64,000 nt of DNA from Taenia hydatigena (Eukaryota; Platyhelminthes; Cestoda; Cyclophyllidea; Taeniidae), in assembly GCA_036345935.2 (NCBI GenBank), contig JADWOT020001475.1, forward strand, positions 58,982 to 122,981, read 5' to 3'. A program made the position numbers and the translations under genes. A model generated the notes under the pieces. The model saw only the letters and a list, made by a program, of their open reading frames with translations, made no database searches and was not told where the DNA came from. Below are positions 49,801 through 62,000 of the stretch, piece by piece (position 1 is the first letter of the stretch; every line of letters starts with the position of its first letter).

Positions 49801-52800
49801 ACTAATTTCATGCACCTATTCATTTTATTCAAAATATTTTGAAACAGTCAAACTACTAGGCTCGAAGAGAGCATAGCAACAGCAGTCACAAGGTAGACAT
49901 ACCGAATGGCGTGTAGGTAGGCACGTGTAGCACAATGAAAATGAAGAAGGCGCTAATGAGGAGGAGAATTGTAATAACAATGCAAAGTATGGGACTACAG
50001 CTTCTGCGTCGCGCCACCAACACCATGGCACCAACCAGAATGAAGACGATCGGCACGATAGCCGTCCTGCTCACATCTTGTGTCACGGCATCCAAAATCT
50101 TCGAAAAAACTGCGAGCGAGATGTGAACATCAATGCATGCATTAGATATGTAACTGACCCTTCCATCACTATCTCACACACTGTATTTATGTAGGAAACA
50201 ATGCAACCAGGCCGCATAAACTATTTTTTTGTAGTAGCAACCATCTTAATGAAAACTTGGAGAACTTCTATTTTGCTGATAAAGTACAATGACTGAATCA
50301 CACAATCCAAATGCCTTCATCTCCAATGCAACAGCTGTTAAGCGAACTCCTTAGCTTAAGATAGAACCTGTGCTCTGGTAATTGCCTGTAAAACAGTTAC
50401 GACTTTGGTTCAGGAGTATTTGTTCACTGTCTACTGGGATGTTATTTCAGATACCAAAGCACATAAAGCTCAATTGTCTTGACCATGCACAAGAACCCAC
50501 GTCAAATTTCCATTATCTCAAAGAGATTGATGCCACTTTCCATGTTTTAGGGTGGCACAAGCGTCATCAAGGCAATTCGAAACCTTAACCAGGTTGTTTC
50601 TTGCTCCTCAATGCTTCGTGCATTAACATTGATCGCGTACATTAAATCTACTCAGCAAATAAATTGATGCTGCTTTGGGTTAGATCTAGGACTCAGCACA
50701 TCTTTCCGATCGCCTCAGTATGGCTGATTTTGGCCTAATTTTATTAGCGGAGTTTAAAAATTGTCCTTTAGAGAAATTGCTTGCCGAATTAACTAGTCAG
50801 TTAAGACCAATTGGGAGTTTGGTTCGCACCATTACGAATGACGCTGGTGCGTCGCCTTATTTGTCGTGCATTTTGCCTTTTGTTAAAGCTTAATGGCATT
50901 GCCGCATAAGACCCATTGCAAATTCTTTTACATGGCATTCTGCATCTTATTATCCGCAACACAGCTACTTTTGACAGCAACTTTAAACTGGCTGATTTCG
51001 GGCTCTCATGACAGTCATATGCAATACAACGCGCACTACTAACAAAAGGTAAGTAGGAAGACAGGAATCGCTCACCAATGACGTTGCCAGAGAGGGTGTA
51101 GAGGCTGGCAAGGAAGCTAAGAGCGATGGTGAGGATATGAGCAGCCACGCCGAAGCGACGCCCTACAAATTGGGCGATGGTTTGGGCTCCTGGCGATTTG
51201 GTGCGCAATTCCACAAGCAGCAGCACGAAGATTGTGTAGACCAGTGCACAGTTCGCTGGCTCAGATATGCAACCGACAATGCCGTACTAAATTCACAAGC
51301 ACGAGTTGGGGTTTTGTGCTTATGTGAAGTTTGCATGTCTGACTACTAGTGCTGCAGGTACGTTGTGCCTGTACTTGTATCAGGTTGCTCCAAACCATGT
51401 GTTTTTTAGCGATGGGCTGCGATTCGTTCTTAAAGGTTAAAAGCGACGGTCCTTTTTTGCATTGTAATTATGTCAAATACGGAAGGGATGGATCGGATGC
51501 TAGCTGATAGCATGACAATGTAAGTAGATCTAGCCAATTCTCCAAAATTGTAACTGTAAGTTGCTATTAAATTTGCAGTGCTTTGGCTGCAAAATACAGC
51601 AATGGCTGTAAAAACAAACCACGAATTTTACTTTAGAGTTTGAACTCATTACGATGGCTGCCATTGCATAAAGTTATGGCATTTTAATGCACAATACCAT
51701 TGCACTAGTTTCAAATGACGAATGTCACCGTCATTAGTACATCTCCTCAAAATCATTTAGAGTGTGATTTAATCGCAGACAAATGTCAACTTAACAGTGT
51801 TCGACGCGACGAAAGCTATTAATTGGCTTATCGTGCTGATTACAGCAACAAATGTAAACCACATTGAGCATTAACAAAGTTCAGAGTAACGTGAGTCATT
51901 TTATATTTTCCGCTTCAGGAGCAGCAAGCATTTATTGGTATAAAGACACTTTGTTATCACTACTACTCAAAGCAATACTTCGCTTAGGTGTTGCTTTAAG
52001 CAAAATATTGGTTTTCGTCTGTGGAAGACGACAACCAGGCCATTCACTTCTAAAAATGTGTTAAAACCGATGTCCTTTCCCCTAGCCGTGCATATTTTAT
52101 GGTCGCTCAAGCGATTAGTGATTGCAAACAATTTTGGAAGATAGAGAATAAAGTATCAAGCGACCTAAAAGCCACAATTTTGCTTAAGTAAGAAGCCACG
52201 AAATGCTGATGAGGCCCTACCGATTTTGCATCGTTTACCATCTCTAGGAGTGATGCCGGCCTTGTGATTTGTACCATGAAGGCAGTGATGACAACGCCAA
52301 GATTATTTGATCTCTTTGAAATGCTTGCAAGGTCGTTTTGCATCTTCGCCTAAAAAATAAAATAAATGCGCCTGGTTATAGCATCAACAAATGAATCAGT
52401 TTTCATCGGATCTGCACTTTACATGAAATATTAAATCTGCCACATGCGCGATTGGTTGCAAGATGCAGTTACACATACTGCACTAAAAATAAAGTGGCAC
52501 TATTAAATTTGACTCATATTCTGAAGGCAAATGCGCTTCTCTTTCGGTTTTCCTCTGTTTCATCTAAAAATACACCTCTAAGAATGCCTTCTCCAGTTCA
52601 AATTTGACCAATAACACAGTGATCACGGCAGTGAATGCAGGTTAGTACCACTCATGAAAAAGTCATTGTTTATTTATTTATTTTGCGTTGGGCAAAAAAA
52701 ACTAGCATTTTATTAAAACAGAGAGTTACGGAGTCTTTTTAGTAGCTATGGCTCACGTCTGCGAATGCAGGAGGCGGTAACACTAATTTATTTTCAAAAG

Positions 52801-53211
52801 CTGCTTTAAAATGCTTGTCGCTCGTAATTAAATGGAAGAAAACTGTCTGGTAAAGCCATGGCAAATAAGCCAGCATCAAGAAAACTAAAACTCAAAGGTT
52901 TAAACCGACAAAATTCTGCCATTTTCTTAAAAAGAGTCCACGGATAGAAGCGCAGTTCAAAAACCTACGGGTTTGGCTTTCCTAGCGTAGAGAGTGCTGA
53001 GTAGGTCCGCGACGAAGATCACAAGGAGAATGGCGCATGTAAGCTCAACAACATCGGTGATAAGCAACACGTGACGCTTTCTGTCACAAAAGCTCCTCTG
53101 TAGGTTTCTGCATACTCGTTCAACCGGTGAGGGAATTCTTCGACTCACATTCACCATAAAGCCCGGTTTTGATCGAATGTGCACAAATTCTTCAAACGCA
53201 ATGCCCTCCAT
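43813..53211 (-). CDS. Sodium/solute symporter family (SSS), DUR3-like
   Basis: Minus-strand gene of 11 exons: 53211-52969, 52349-52221, 51286-51076, 50109-49903, 49070-48948, 48838-48629, 47842-47685, 46185-46027, 44871-44706, 44365-44188 and 44023-43813 (stop TGA). All introns start with GT, all end in AG, and all ten junctions agree in phase, giving about 664 residues; DUR3 urea symporters are near 700. Family landmarks in order: YGIVG then ELRTKSPGAQTIAQFVGRRFG (exon 3; cf. ELKRKAPxAHTFLEVxRARYG), FGSADSLYKLL and SLIVGSDGGF (exon 5), VVLDQALWE (exon 6), LLGKDG...SSILYHDVLTTYI (exon 7), SILWARLSKAALLIG (exon 9) and DNPLVPWPEVFTR (exon 10). It should be a multi-pass membrane protein with about 13 helices. 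The substrate is not certain, because the GG-x-K/R-A-T segment is replaced in exon 4 (VARRRSCSPIL). The acceptor of exon 8 (GAG|GAA) is the weakest boundary. Exon 11 also has a GTATGT donor at 43830, so one more 3' exon is possible. A TAG lies two codons before the start ATG. Confidence 0.8.
46825..47010 (-). other. GC-rich Cys-rich open stretch within symporter intron 7
   Basis: Within the intron between symporter exons 7 and 8, a GC-rich patch is open on the minus strand after an acceptor-like CTTTAG. It encodes CLLCGKRRGH, then ICRCR and ECAACHTDTG. Spaced Cys pairs recall zinc-binding modules of the FYVE/RIM kind, but the spacing is irregular. The opposite strand is also open here (136 codons, 46606-47016). 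It may be a fragment of another gene, and no function is assigned. Confidence 0.2.
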
Positions 53212-53271
53212 GACCTATGCGATCACCTGCATAAATGTGCTGCTGTGGAAAAGAGGGACAAAATTTACGCC

Positions 53272-53508
53272 TTATAAATGGCCCCTTCCACTCAACAATG
53301 GAGTCTGGGCGTCAACTACTCGCGTATAATTACCAAACTTAAACAAGTTAATGGGTAAGTAGATAGCACAGTCGGGCAATAAAAAATTCAACACGCGATT
53401 CTCAATTCCGTAGTCAAATCGTGCGTGTTCTTCCCCACAAAAGGAATTTACTTCAATTGTGGCACTTGAGATGGCACTCAACAAGCCATAGGCAGCACCC
53501 CTCGACAC
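53272..53508 (-). other. Open frame in left arm of the foldback
   Basis: An open frame of about 70-78 codons running outward from the centre of the element, ending SGRGHL. The same peptide is encoded by the right arm in the opposite direction. The one amino-acid difference noticed is His versus Arg after GEE. The stop lies about 40 bp inside the element end. The peptide (AAYGLLSAISSATIEVNSF) is not recognised and could be a captured exon end or chance. Confidence 0.3.
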
Positions 53509-53988
53509 TGGTTAATTATCTTCACTAAATAAGCCACTACTTCTAAATTAAGCCAGTATCCGTTCAGTGATAAAATGCTCTCGTTCGAGTGTCAGAATGT
53601 AAAATCAGGACCGCGATCGCTGTATTCTACAGGAGAGAGGGCTGAGAAAGATCCTCAATAATAGCTCTAACTAATGCACAAGCGTAAAAGTATTGTCGCT
53701 TTTCTGAAGCTTGGCAAAGACCCCTTCTTTCCATTATTCTCAATTAAAACTGGTTGGAGGCCAAGCCATCATGCTCATGAACACTAGCTTGCAACAGCTG
53801 CCATGAATAACTCTAGGCAGGTCTTTCTCAGCCCTCTCTTGTGTAGACTACAGCGAGTGCAGTCCTGATTTTACATTCTGACACTCGAACGAGAGCATTT
53901 TATCACTGAACGGGTACTAGCTTAATTTAGAAATAGCAAGCTTATTTAGTGAAGATAATTAACCAGTGTTGAGGGTGCTGCCTATGGC

Positions 53989-54201
53989 TTGCTGAGTGCC
54001 ATCTCAAGTGCCACAATTGAAGTAAATTCATTTTGTGGGGAAGAACGCGCACGATTTGACTACGGAATTGAGAATCGCGTGTTGAATTTTTTATTGCCCG
54101 ACTGTGCTATCTACTTACCCATTAACTTGTTTAAGTTTGGTAATTATACGCGAGTAGTTGACGCCCAGACTCCATTGTTGAGTGGAAGGGGCCATTTATA
54201 A
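53989..54201 (+). other. Open frame in right arm of the foldback
   Basis: Mirror copy of the frame at 53508-53272, open from about 53960 on the plus strand (LTSVEGAAYGLLSA) to a stop at 54199-54201. The length and reading frame are kept despite the nucleotide differences between arms, which are too few to show selection. Confidence 0.3.
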
Positions 54202-54233
54202 GTAGTAAATTTTGTCCCTCTTTCCTACAGCAG

Positions 54234-56880
54234 TGAATGGGTGGAGTGTGGATTATATGAGTTATGGGCTAGGGCGCACTGCGGGCAGCAAAGTAGAAAC
54301 TGGGAACATTGTCTCTAATTTCATACTTCTGGTGGTAATTGAGGGAGGTAGGAAAGAATGGAACTAAAACTTAGTGGTTCAGGACAAAATTAGAGGTTGG
54401 TCGCAAGTCCTGAGGCTTGAAGCAACATTATGCCTCGACAAAATAAGACGGATAACATTGCTAAAGCTATGAATCCGGTCCTTGACCTCTGTCTATAGGA
54501 TGGGTGGTAACACAACTGGAGCTCACTAAGGGAGACTTGGCGTAGATTAATTTGGAAGAAGGTGCCGGAGGGGGACTAAAGCTGAGTTCAGTGCAGGTGG
54601 AAGTATGATAAGTTTGAGGAACTAGGAAAAGCAAATGAAGAAACGCACACTTTGCATCTAACTTTTGTGGCAAGTTTTTTTCTCTGAGACGATTTAACGC
54701 GCTTTGACGAAATTACTCGAATTTTTGCAAGTGGTTTGAATTACAATGTTAAAACGCTGACAGTTCTGCAAAGACTTGGGATTTTGCATTCAAACCTGGT
54801 ACTTATTAAAGTAGCATTCTTGCGACCTTCTAATCTGGAAAGAAGCAATATCTAATTCGTTGTCGTCTACAACATACAGTTTTGCAAAGATTACGTAAGA
54901 GGAATAAAAGAATCTGATGAGATCCTATTGCCTTCCTGTTTATCTTAAACTCTCATTTTTGATCCAATGCATAAATGACCAGATTCATGCTCCTTTCCGC
55001 TCAAGATGTTACCTTTTGTAAATAGAGCGATTAAAAAATTGGCCCATCGACTTGTTCACCATTTATATGCAATAAAATTAAAATATGCGCGAATAAAAGA
55101 GTCGTGCTACCTTCAAAGGCAGGCACTTTTTATTAAAATAATGCTTGTGGAAATTAAAAGTTGGCAAGCTTGCAAGTAATTGCTGAAGGAAATTATCAGC
55201 TACACATTGCGGTGGTGGAACAAAGCCTTGGCTCCCCATCCCTCAAGTTCTGGCACTTTCTCTGCCCAAAATAGACTTTTTAGAGGAAAAAAATGCAACA
55301 TTCACGACTCTTACTGAAGCTGAGAGATTGATGTCTACGAGTTGGTCCATCCTGTCAACAACACTGGTATCTTGTGTACTAGTTGCACGAACTAGTAGTG
55401 TATGATTTGGTGGCGTGACTTCGATTTCCCAACGCACAGCCAACATCTTGTGCCATTGATGGAGCGCACATTATGGCTGCAGTCACTTATTGTCTGATGC
55501 GCAAAATTTATTGCATCGATAATGTTTGTGCTCTAGATTGAGCTCTTGAATGCGGAATTTTTATTTGCCCATGATTTTCAGATACAGTTAGCATAATGGG
55601 TTCATTTCGGATTTCATCGCAATGCTAATGTAGGGGTTGATTCAGTCTTGTTCGCACGCACAGCCATTAAATCTGTTTCAGTTCCATATGAATGGTAAAG
55701 TATTATTAATTCTATTCCCCATTTTGTTGGCCTATTTTGACAAAACATTTAATTGAAACACTAAACAGGTGTGTTTTACATTAGCTATCTGCCTTGCTTC
55801 CAATAGGCACATTGGCAGCGATAAAATGAGTCAATTATAGGTCATGCCATTCACCCACCTGCATACTCATCCACCATTTACTTGTGTTTGCTCTTTCAAT
55901 CTCCAATCATTTATCTGATTAATTCTACTCCAATTCAACCACTCAGTTTGCCGGTTGCTCTATAATCTGACATTTCTACTCGCTTATAGGGTCCTTATAC
56001 GTTTTGTTTACTCCAATTAGCGTTTTCATTTCTTCGGCGGATAGCGCATCGATTTAGACATGCTTTACTGCATTCGATCCATTTACACACTCAAATTAGC
56101 AATTGTGTAGAAGACTTAAACGCACTAATTTAGGCTCAAACGCGTAAGGATTTGTAATCGCCAAGCCTCAATGCTTTGTAATGCAGCAGTATTCCTGCTG
56201 CCACCTAAGATAATCAAGGGTTTTTTGTATAGTAACACCGTTGATCAATATGGATCAACACCAGCGCAATCACCATTGGATTGGTAAATAAAACGTTAAT
56301 GATATCGCGCAAGGCTACATAATTCCTTGAATCAATTTTTTGCAAATTTTGCATCCTAACTGATGAGACACTGGGAGTAAATCTTTAAGTTGCAGCATTT
56401 GATTCAAAACTAGCCTTAGCTTGGCATATGTTCATCTAGTAAACGTTCAAGTCGTCTGCGAAAATTCTTTAATGCTATTTATGAACCACTCATTCAAAGC
56501 CAACGCTAACAAAAAGACGATCGTATCAACTATTAAGTGATCTGAATGATGGCTCAAATTTAAGCACACCAAATCAGGAGAAGTTCATGTTACTAGAGTC
56601 TTTTAAATAAAAATTAGCATATACTTTTACGATGCGATGCTCAAACCCACAGAAAGGGAAGACTGTAATAAAGGATTGGGTTATCGGCGAAAAGATCGCT
56701 TGCCATCGCTCTACTTGGTGCTAATTGTTTACCGGATACACTATAGAATTTCTCCTTTTAGTATGTATAAGCTAAATCTTTTAGTTTGTGGAAAAAAACA
56801 AGGAATTCTTTTGCATTTAACTACTTAATACCTAACCTTTGCTATAGTGAGGCAACATGCTAGGCACGAGATTCATCTAA
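54234..56880. other. No gene recognised
   Basis: AT-rich flank of the foldback element. Short open frames only, with no family motif or plausible exon found on either strand. Confidence 0.4.
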
Positions 56881-56899
56881 CCCAACCTACGCATACTTG

Positions 56900-57932
56900 A
56901 GCGCCATTTCAATGGCTCCACCAAACAGAAAGTTAGCAATCAACCTGAACAGCCACATCAATCACAAAGAAATGCAAGAAGGCGCACTCGCTCTTTAACA
57001 ATTAGGTAGCTGTCACTAAACTACTGTTTTACTATTGTAAGCAAAGACAGCATGCCAATGAGGGAGACGAAAACACAGCCGGCGAATGCGTAAGTGGTGA
57101 GCAAAAGACCAAGAGGCAATAGCAATGCCTGATGCCGCAACAGCTAGGCATTTAATACAAGTCAAAAATAGCGTCTTGATAATTAATGAACAACTGCTAA
57201 TTTCTGTAGCGTTTTAGGCTAGATAATTAATAATTGCGTCCTGATAAAATCTCAGTAGCCAGCATAAGCACCTTTGCGGGATGACGCGATGATGACCAGT
57301 TCTACTGCATAGCACCAATTGTCGAACGTCGCACTGGTGCATGTGCAACATGCAGATGCGATGCACAAGGCTGTGCATTTATGACCCTGTTTTCAAATAT
57401 TCTTAACGAGGTGATGTGCATTTGATAAACGCTGGTCTCACCAAGTTATTACTGGATTGCTACGCACATTGGCCGATATCTATAGTGAATTGCAGGATGT
57501 TGGAAAACAGGAAGGGAAAGTGAATGCTTAGACTTATGTGGTGGACTTGTCGTAAATTAGCCCGACAATTGTGGCTATCCCGAGAGCCATCAATGCAATG
57601 TGCGAATTAAGCCAACTGTGATAACCGTAGCAGTGTCCAGTTGTTCATGTGTGCAGCTAAAACATCTGCAGATCATCCGTCACAATTATTTTGACGAATG
57701 TGGCTCATATTTCTGATATTTTTACTCCACAACACTCTAAGACGAGAATGTTGAATAAATGCAGAAGCGGTTAACAAAGTCAAGAAGACAGAGCATTAAT
57801 TTAGCAAACATTACTGCATTTTGTCTCAACGGAGCCGAAATAGCTCGCGTGATCAGAAGCAGAGTAAAACAAGTGGCCAAAGCACTGCGATCTAGCAGGG
57901 GAAGGTGCCTTTGAGTGTGCTCTGAAATCAAG
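56900..57932 (-). other. Membrane-helix-coding stretches, possible decayed transporter paralogue
   Basis: Four minus-strand stretches upstream of the symporter gene encode hydrophobic helices: about 57931-57737 (LATCFTLLLITRAISAPLRQ); 57612-57545 (WLNSHIALMALGIATIVGLI, after CACAG); 57149-57033 (RHQALLLPLGLLLTTYAFAG, bounded by CCTAG and GTAAAA); and about 56965-56900 (LIANFLFGGAIEMALK, before GTATGC). The third resembles exon 6 of the neighbouring symporter, with LGLLL and YAF in the same order and short nucleotide identities. The pieces could not be joined into one frame. They may be a broken tandem paralogue, an unrelated membrane protein, or chance. Confidence 0.25.
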
Positions 57933-57934
57933 CA

Positions 57935-58550
57935 GCATCTACCTACTGTGTAGGTTCACTTTTATGCTCGGCTGCCGCTTCGTATCACGTCAACGATATG
58001 CATTACTTTGAGGATTAATACACGGATTTAAATGCAGAAACTCAAATTAGGTTGAATCATTCCGAAATCGTTGAGCGTGAATTAGAGAGAGGTCAAAAAG
58101 TCAAGTTATGTCTGCAAAGATGCAGGAAGTCATAATGAACCTGCGAAACGTCATTTGAATAGTATTTGGTACTGCGCATACTCTTGCAGCGCATTGATGC
58201 TCCTGCTGGTGATGCTGATAAGGTAGAAATTATCCAATGGTAAGCAGACTAAATGCATGAGTGTTTTCGCATTATGATTAAGCGTCCTTCACCTCAGATA
58301 TTGTTACTCATTAGGTGGTAGCAGTAGGATGCATGTGATTAATTTGCCAAGGAAGGATCCGAGGCTGATACACCGTTGATTTGCATTTTCTGTCAAAGCA
58401 TGTCGCTCTATACCGAGGCACGCAGGCGGTCATTAAAATCATTTTCACCCTCCCAACATACAACAAAGCCTTGTCCATATGCGCTGATAACGTAGGTTTG
58501 GATTTAATTTATTGATTACTCAATTAATATCCCGCCCAATTCGACTGATT
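57935..58550. other. No gene recognised
   Basis: AT-rich sequence without open frames worth listing or recognisable motifs. Confidence 0.4.
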
Positions 58551-58554
58551 AGTT

Positions 58555-59065
58555 GATATGGATCCGCCTCTTCACTCCTCAGCCTTTCATACTTTCTCTC
58601 GCTGGCAATTGACCACTTATTCATTTTCATGCTTGACAAGCTCCCTTGTTGTTGGTCGTTTCACCGATTCATCCTTACTGTCGCGTACCCCTCACTCCAA
58701 GTTGTGTACAATAGTATCTCGGATTCGTACAAGCGTATACATGGTTTTCAGTTCAAAGTCGACCCAAATTTATTCACCCATCCCCTCACTCTTCTCTTAT
58801 TGGGCTCTCATCAATACCTGACCCTTCTACGCAACCATGACTTATCCACCTATTTGCACTTGAAACACCTAGCCCAAGTTCATCAACTTGTATCGTCGTT
58901 CACTTCACTTCCGCTGGTCCGACCACACGATTGGCCATTCCTTTACTCAGAAGTTATCTCCTCTTCTATCCTCGCCTTCGCAATTTCCGTGCATATGGCA
59001 TCCATGTGGGATCTGTTTTACCCACCCTTCCTCACTCCCAACTCTGCACATTTTTTAAGCTAATA
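58555..59065. other. Pyrimidine-rich stretch on the plus strand
   Basis: C and T dominate the plus strand with few purine runs, leaving two plus-strand frames open at once (87 and 144 codons). Repeated CCCCTCACTC-like words suggest low-complexity origin. The predicted peptides are rich in Ser, Leu, Phe and Pro and match nothing I recognise, so I do not call a gene. Confidence 0.4.
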
Positions 59066-59069
59066 AGCT

Positions 59070-62000
59070 GAATCCTTCATTTAAACATATTATATCCTAT
59101 TATATGTTTTATCCTCCCTGTACTTACCGCGCATACCCCTAACCTCATGCCACTATAGTTTAATCAACAGGGCGGGAGCATGCAAAGGAGCTGGCTAATA
59201 GTTTCTCCTTCATTTTTTACAGCCTCGATCAATAGTTTATCGGTCCGTGGTGTTTCGTTTTAGAGCGGTCGAACAAATTTTTGACTCCTTCTCCTCCCTG
59301 AGACGATGCATCTTTTGTTGTTGTCTCCCCGTCGGAGGAACCCTATCGTTAAGCTCTCTAAGAAATGCATTCTGTTGTCAAGGTTGACTCATTTTTGGAT
59401 GCGATCATAGTTCTGTTCAACTTATCTAATACATTAGGGCAGTGAGTAAACACTTGGCAGCATTCTGCGATGACTTCATTTAAAAGCTCAATTACACATG
59501 TAAAATACGCTTGTAATTCCATCAGATTATTTTTTGATAACCAAATCAAGCTAGTTGCACGAGAGGTATTTTAATTTAGCCTTATTTGACCATCTTTATG
59601 GTTCTCATTTAGGCGTGGAATACTAGAGCAAGGAATGGGGGATGGGATAGCTAAAATCAAGAGACAGCTGGGTCCGTGCAAATGTTGTGGGATTCTACAG
59701 TAGCAAAACAGACGAGTGCATCTCCTCTTCAGTTGTTAACAATGGGATTTGCTTTAATTGAGATCGGATGATATGCAAGCGCATACGGCTGCATTCCGGT
59801 GGCAAACGGACTAGTGTATCGACCTAACGACTGGGCGACCTTCACAGTTCCGAGTGCAGACACCTTCAGGCTCGCGCTTTGAGGTCCAGATATAGCATGT
59901 CTTACTGCTCTTTACCAGCAGATGACAAATCCTGTAACGTCGACAAGCATTCAAGTGATTTCCTCTATAGAAAGGGTTTTCTTTGCAAGGACGGTGAGAT
60001 GGTGCTAGAGGTGTAAACCTTTTGGAAGCATTCAAATCTAGCGTTCAATTGATATAAGGTTACGTGTGTCTGCATTTCTGTCTTAGTTAGTGCTTCGATT
60101 AGCCACCTTGCCTACCGTTATGCGCCAAGCCTAAAACGTTTGCTACCCCAAAGACCAGCAATGGTGCCATGCTATTATTGACATATCAGAGGAGGGGAAG
60201 TAAATTTTAATCAAAGTCTCCAAGTAGGTGGATGCTGGGAGCTTGAGAACCATAAAGATATCAATTCCCTGCTACTGTCTACATCGCTACAAGGTACTTA
60301 GCATCTAAGCAATCTTATGGGATTCTATTCAATACTTCTCAACTCTAGCCAACCGGTGTCCATCAGAAATTATTTTCGAATTGCTGAAATTCAGTGGTTG
60401 GTCCAAAATGAGCTACAGATCTGCGCGTCAAGGTCCGGCCTCCAAGCAGGCTAAAACCTGCCTATTTAAGGTAACTTAAAACAATTAAGGCTAGTTCATC
60501 AGTCGAAATGGAGTTCTTTACGCAACGATAACTGTATTCAACTATTTCTAATTTTGCACCCATTTCTCACTCCATCGAAATGGATACCATTTTTGCATTT
60601 GCTGCGGTGAGTGGATGCAATATTTTATGCTGTAAATTACCCCTATTTGCAAACAAACAGGTGACTTGCAAAGGTTAAAATGAGGCTTAAACCCTTTTAC
60701 AATCAAGTATAATCGACAGGTTTTGGATTTTATTATAAATGCCTTTATGAGAGCGCATTTGGGTTCAAAGAGACTATTTCAAGCGAGTTCGCCTTCTGTG
60801 GTTAAACCTTGAAAATAGCGCCTCAAAAATGCACGCATTGGCGAAGCATTTTTTTGCTTTGCTAGCTGCATGCAGCAGATTGGTGAGGTAGACCAATAGA
60901 AGTACGGATGAACGATCAAACAGCCTAACAGGATCTTGTGTTTCTTGTCGGGTGAAAGAGCATGTAGCGAGCATGAAGTATAAACGACAGTGGTATGGCA
61001 AAATGGATACTTCGTGAATAGTGACTAACTGTGGACTTGGCTAGGAGTTTTCGGACTAGGCAAACTATGCACACAGTTGCCGAAATCTCATCAGTAGTAA
61101 GCACGCAAGTCATTACGAGCTGAGTCAGTGTTGAAGGCAGCGAAACTTATATAAATTCTTTTGCAGGAACAAGCAAAGCAAGTGATTTGCATCCACTTTA
61201 GATAAAATGTGACAAAAAATAACAAATGCACTCTGCCCTCTATAAGCAGGCGGACACTTCAACAGATTTATTAGGTGGGGCCTATGGTTTGATCGAAGTT
61301 GACGTCTTGAGTGAATATTCGATGCCGCCTATGCACATTCACCCAAAATTCAAATTGTTCAAGCATGTGATATGCTCGCTTAAACACGAAAACTGGATCA
61401 AATTTATACCATCTCTGCCTATTTAATGGCAGTCGCTTCAAAAATCTTGCCTACTGAAACAGGAATTTCGCTATTTTGTCAAGAATCCTTAACGTATTTG
61501 ACGGGAGTCCTTCATAGTAATTAATGATTCATGCATGGCTTTATCAATGTATTGTTTGACTAGGTGACAGACTGAGTAAAGTTCTGTAATTTTCTTTAAT
61601 ACAACTCGGAGTTTTAATGAAGTAATGGGCGACCCACTCATTCTCCCTTTCACCTACTTCGATGTGTGAAAGTTTGAGCTATACATTTGTTGGAAGTCAG
61701 AAGAATGAGTGGCCTGAGTGTTATTGGCGCACACTCATGCTCTACCGATTTAAAAGGCATGCATATATGTATGTTCGATGTTTTTGAAGAATAGCGTGTA
61801 CTTCGTAAAATCTGTTCCTCTTAAGCACTGAAGAGGCAATAAATGGATCGCGACCCATGCCTACTTGGCAGATATAGTCAGAGGCACGAAAATCAATGCT
61901 GTACCGTAGCAGGGTAAACCCACGCAGTAACCTACTAAATCATTTTGGAAACTTGAAAACACATGCTGCTAATTGCATTTGAGCACAATTCATAAGCCAA

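Larger units (their letters stand above)
53240..54233. mobile_element. 994-bp foldback element
   Basis: The arms 53240-53653 and 53818-54233 are inverted copies (about 415 bp each, roughly 95% identical) around a 164-bp unrelated centre. The ends read CTGCTGTGG...AGAGGGACAAA on both sides. No transposase is present. This fits a non-autonomous foldback or MITE-like DNA element. No convincing target-site duplication was found: the left flank ends AAATGTG and the right flank begins TGAATGG. Its left end is 28 bp upstream of the symporter start codon at 53211, so it occupies that gene's promoter or 5' leader. Confidence 0.75.

Noticed and set aside
58558..59063. Two long overlapping plus-strand frames
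   Set aside because: The stretch is pyrimidine-rich, which removes stop codons from the plus strand. The peptides look low-complexity, and no splice pattern supports a gene.
59811..60035. Cys-rich minus-strand frame, considered as a Kunitz-like or secreted domain
   Set aside because: Cys spacing does not fit Kunitz or another small secreted fold I know, and no signal peptide or splice partner is visible.
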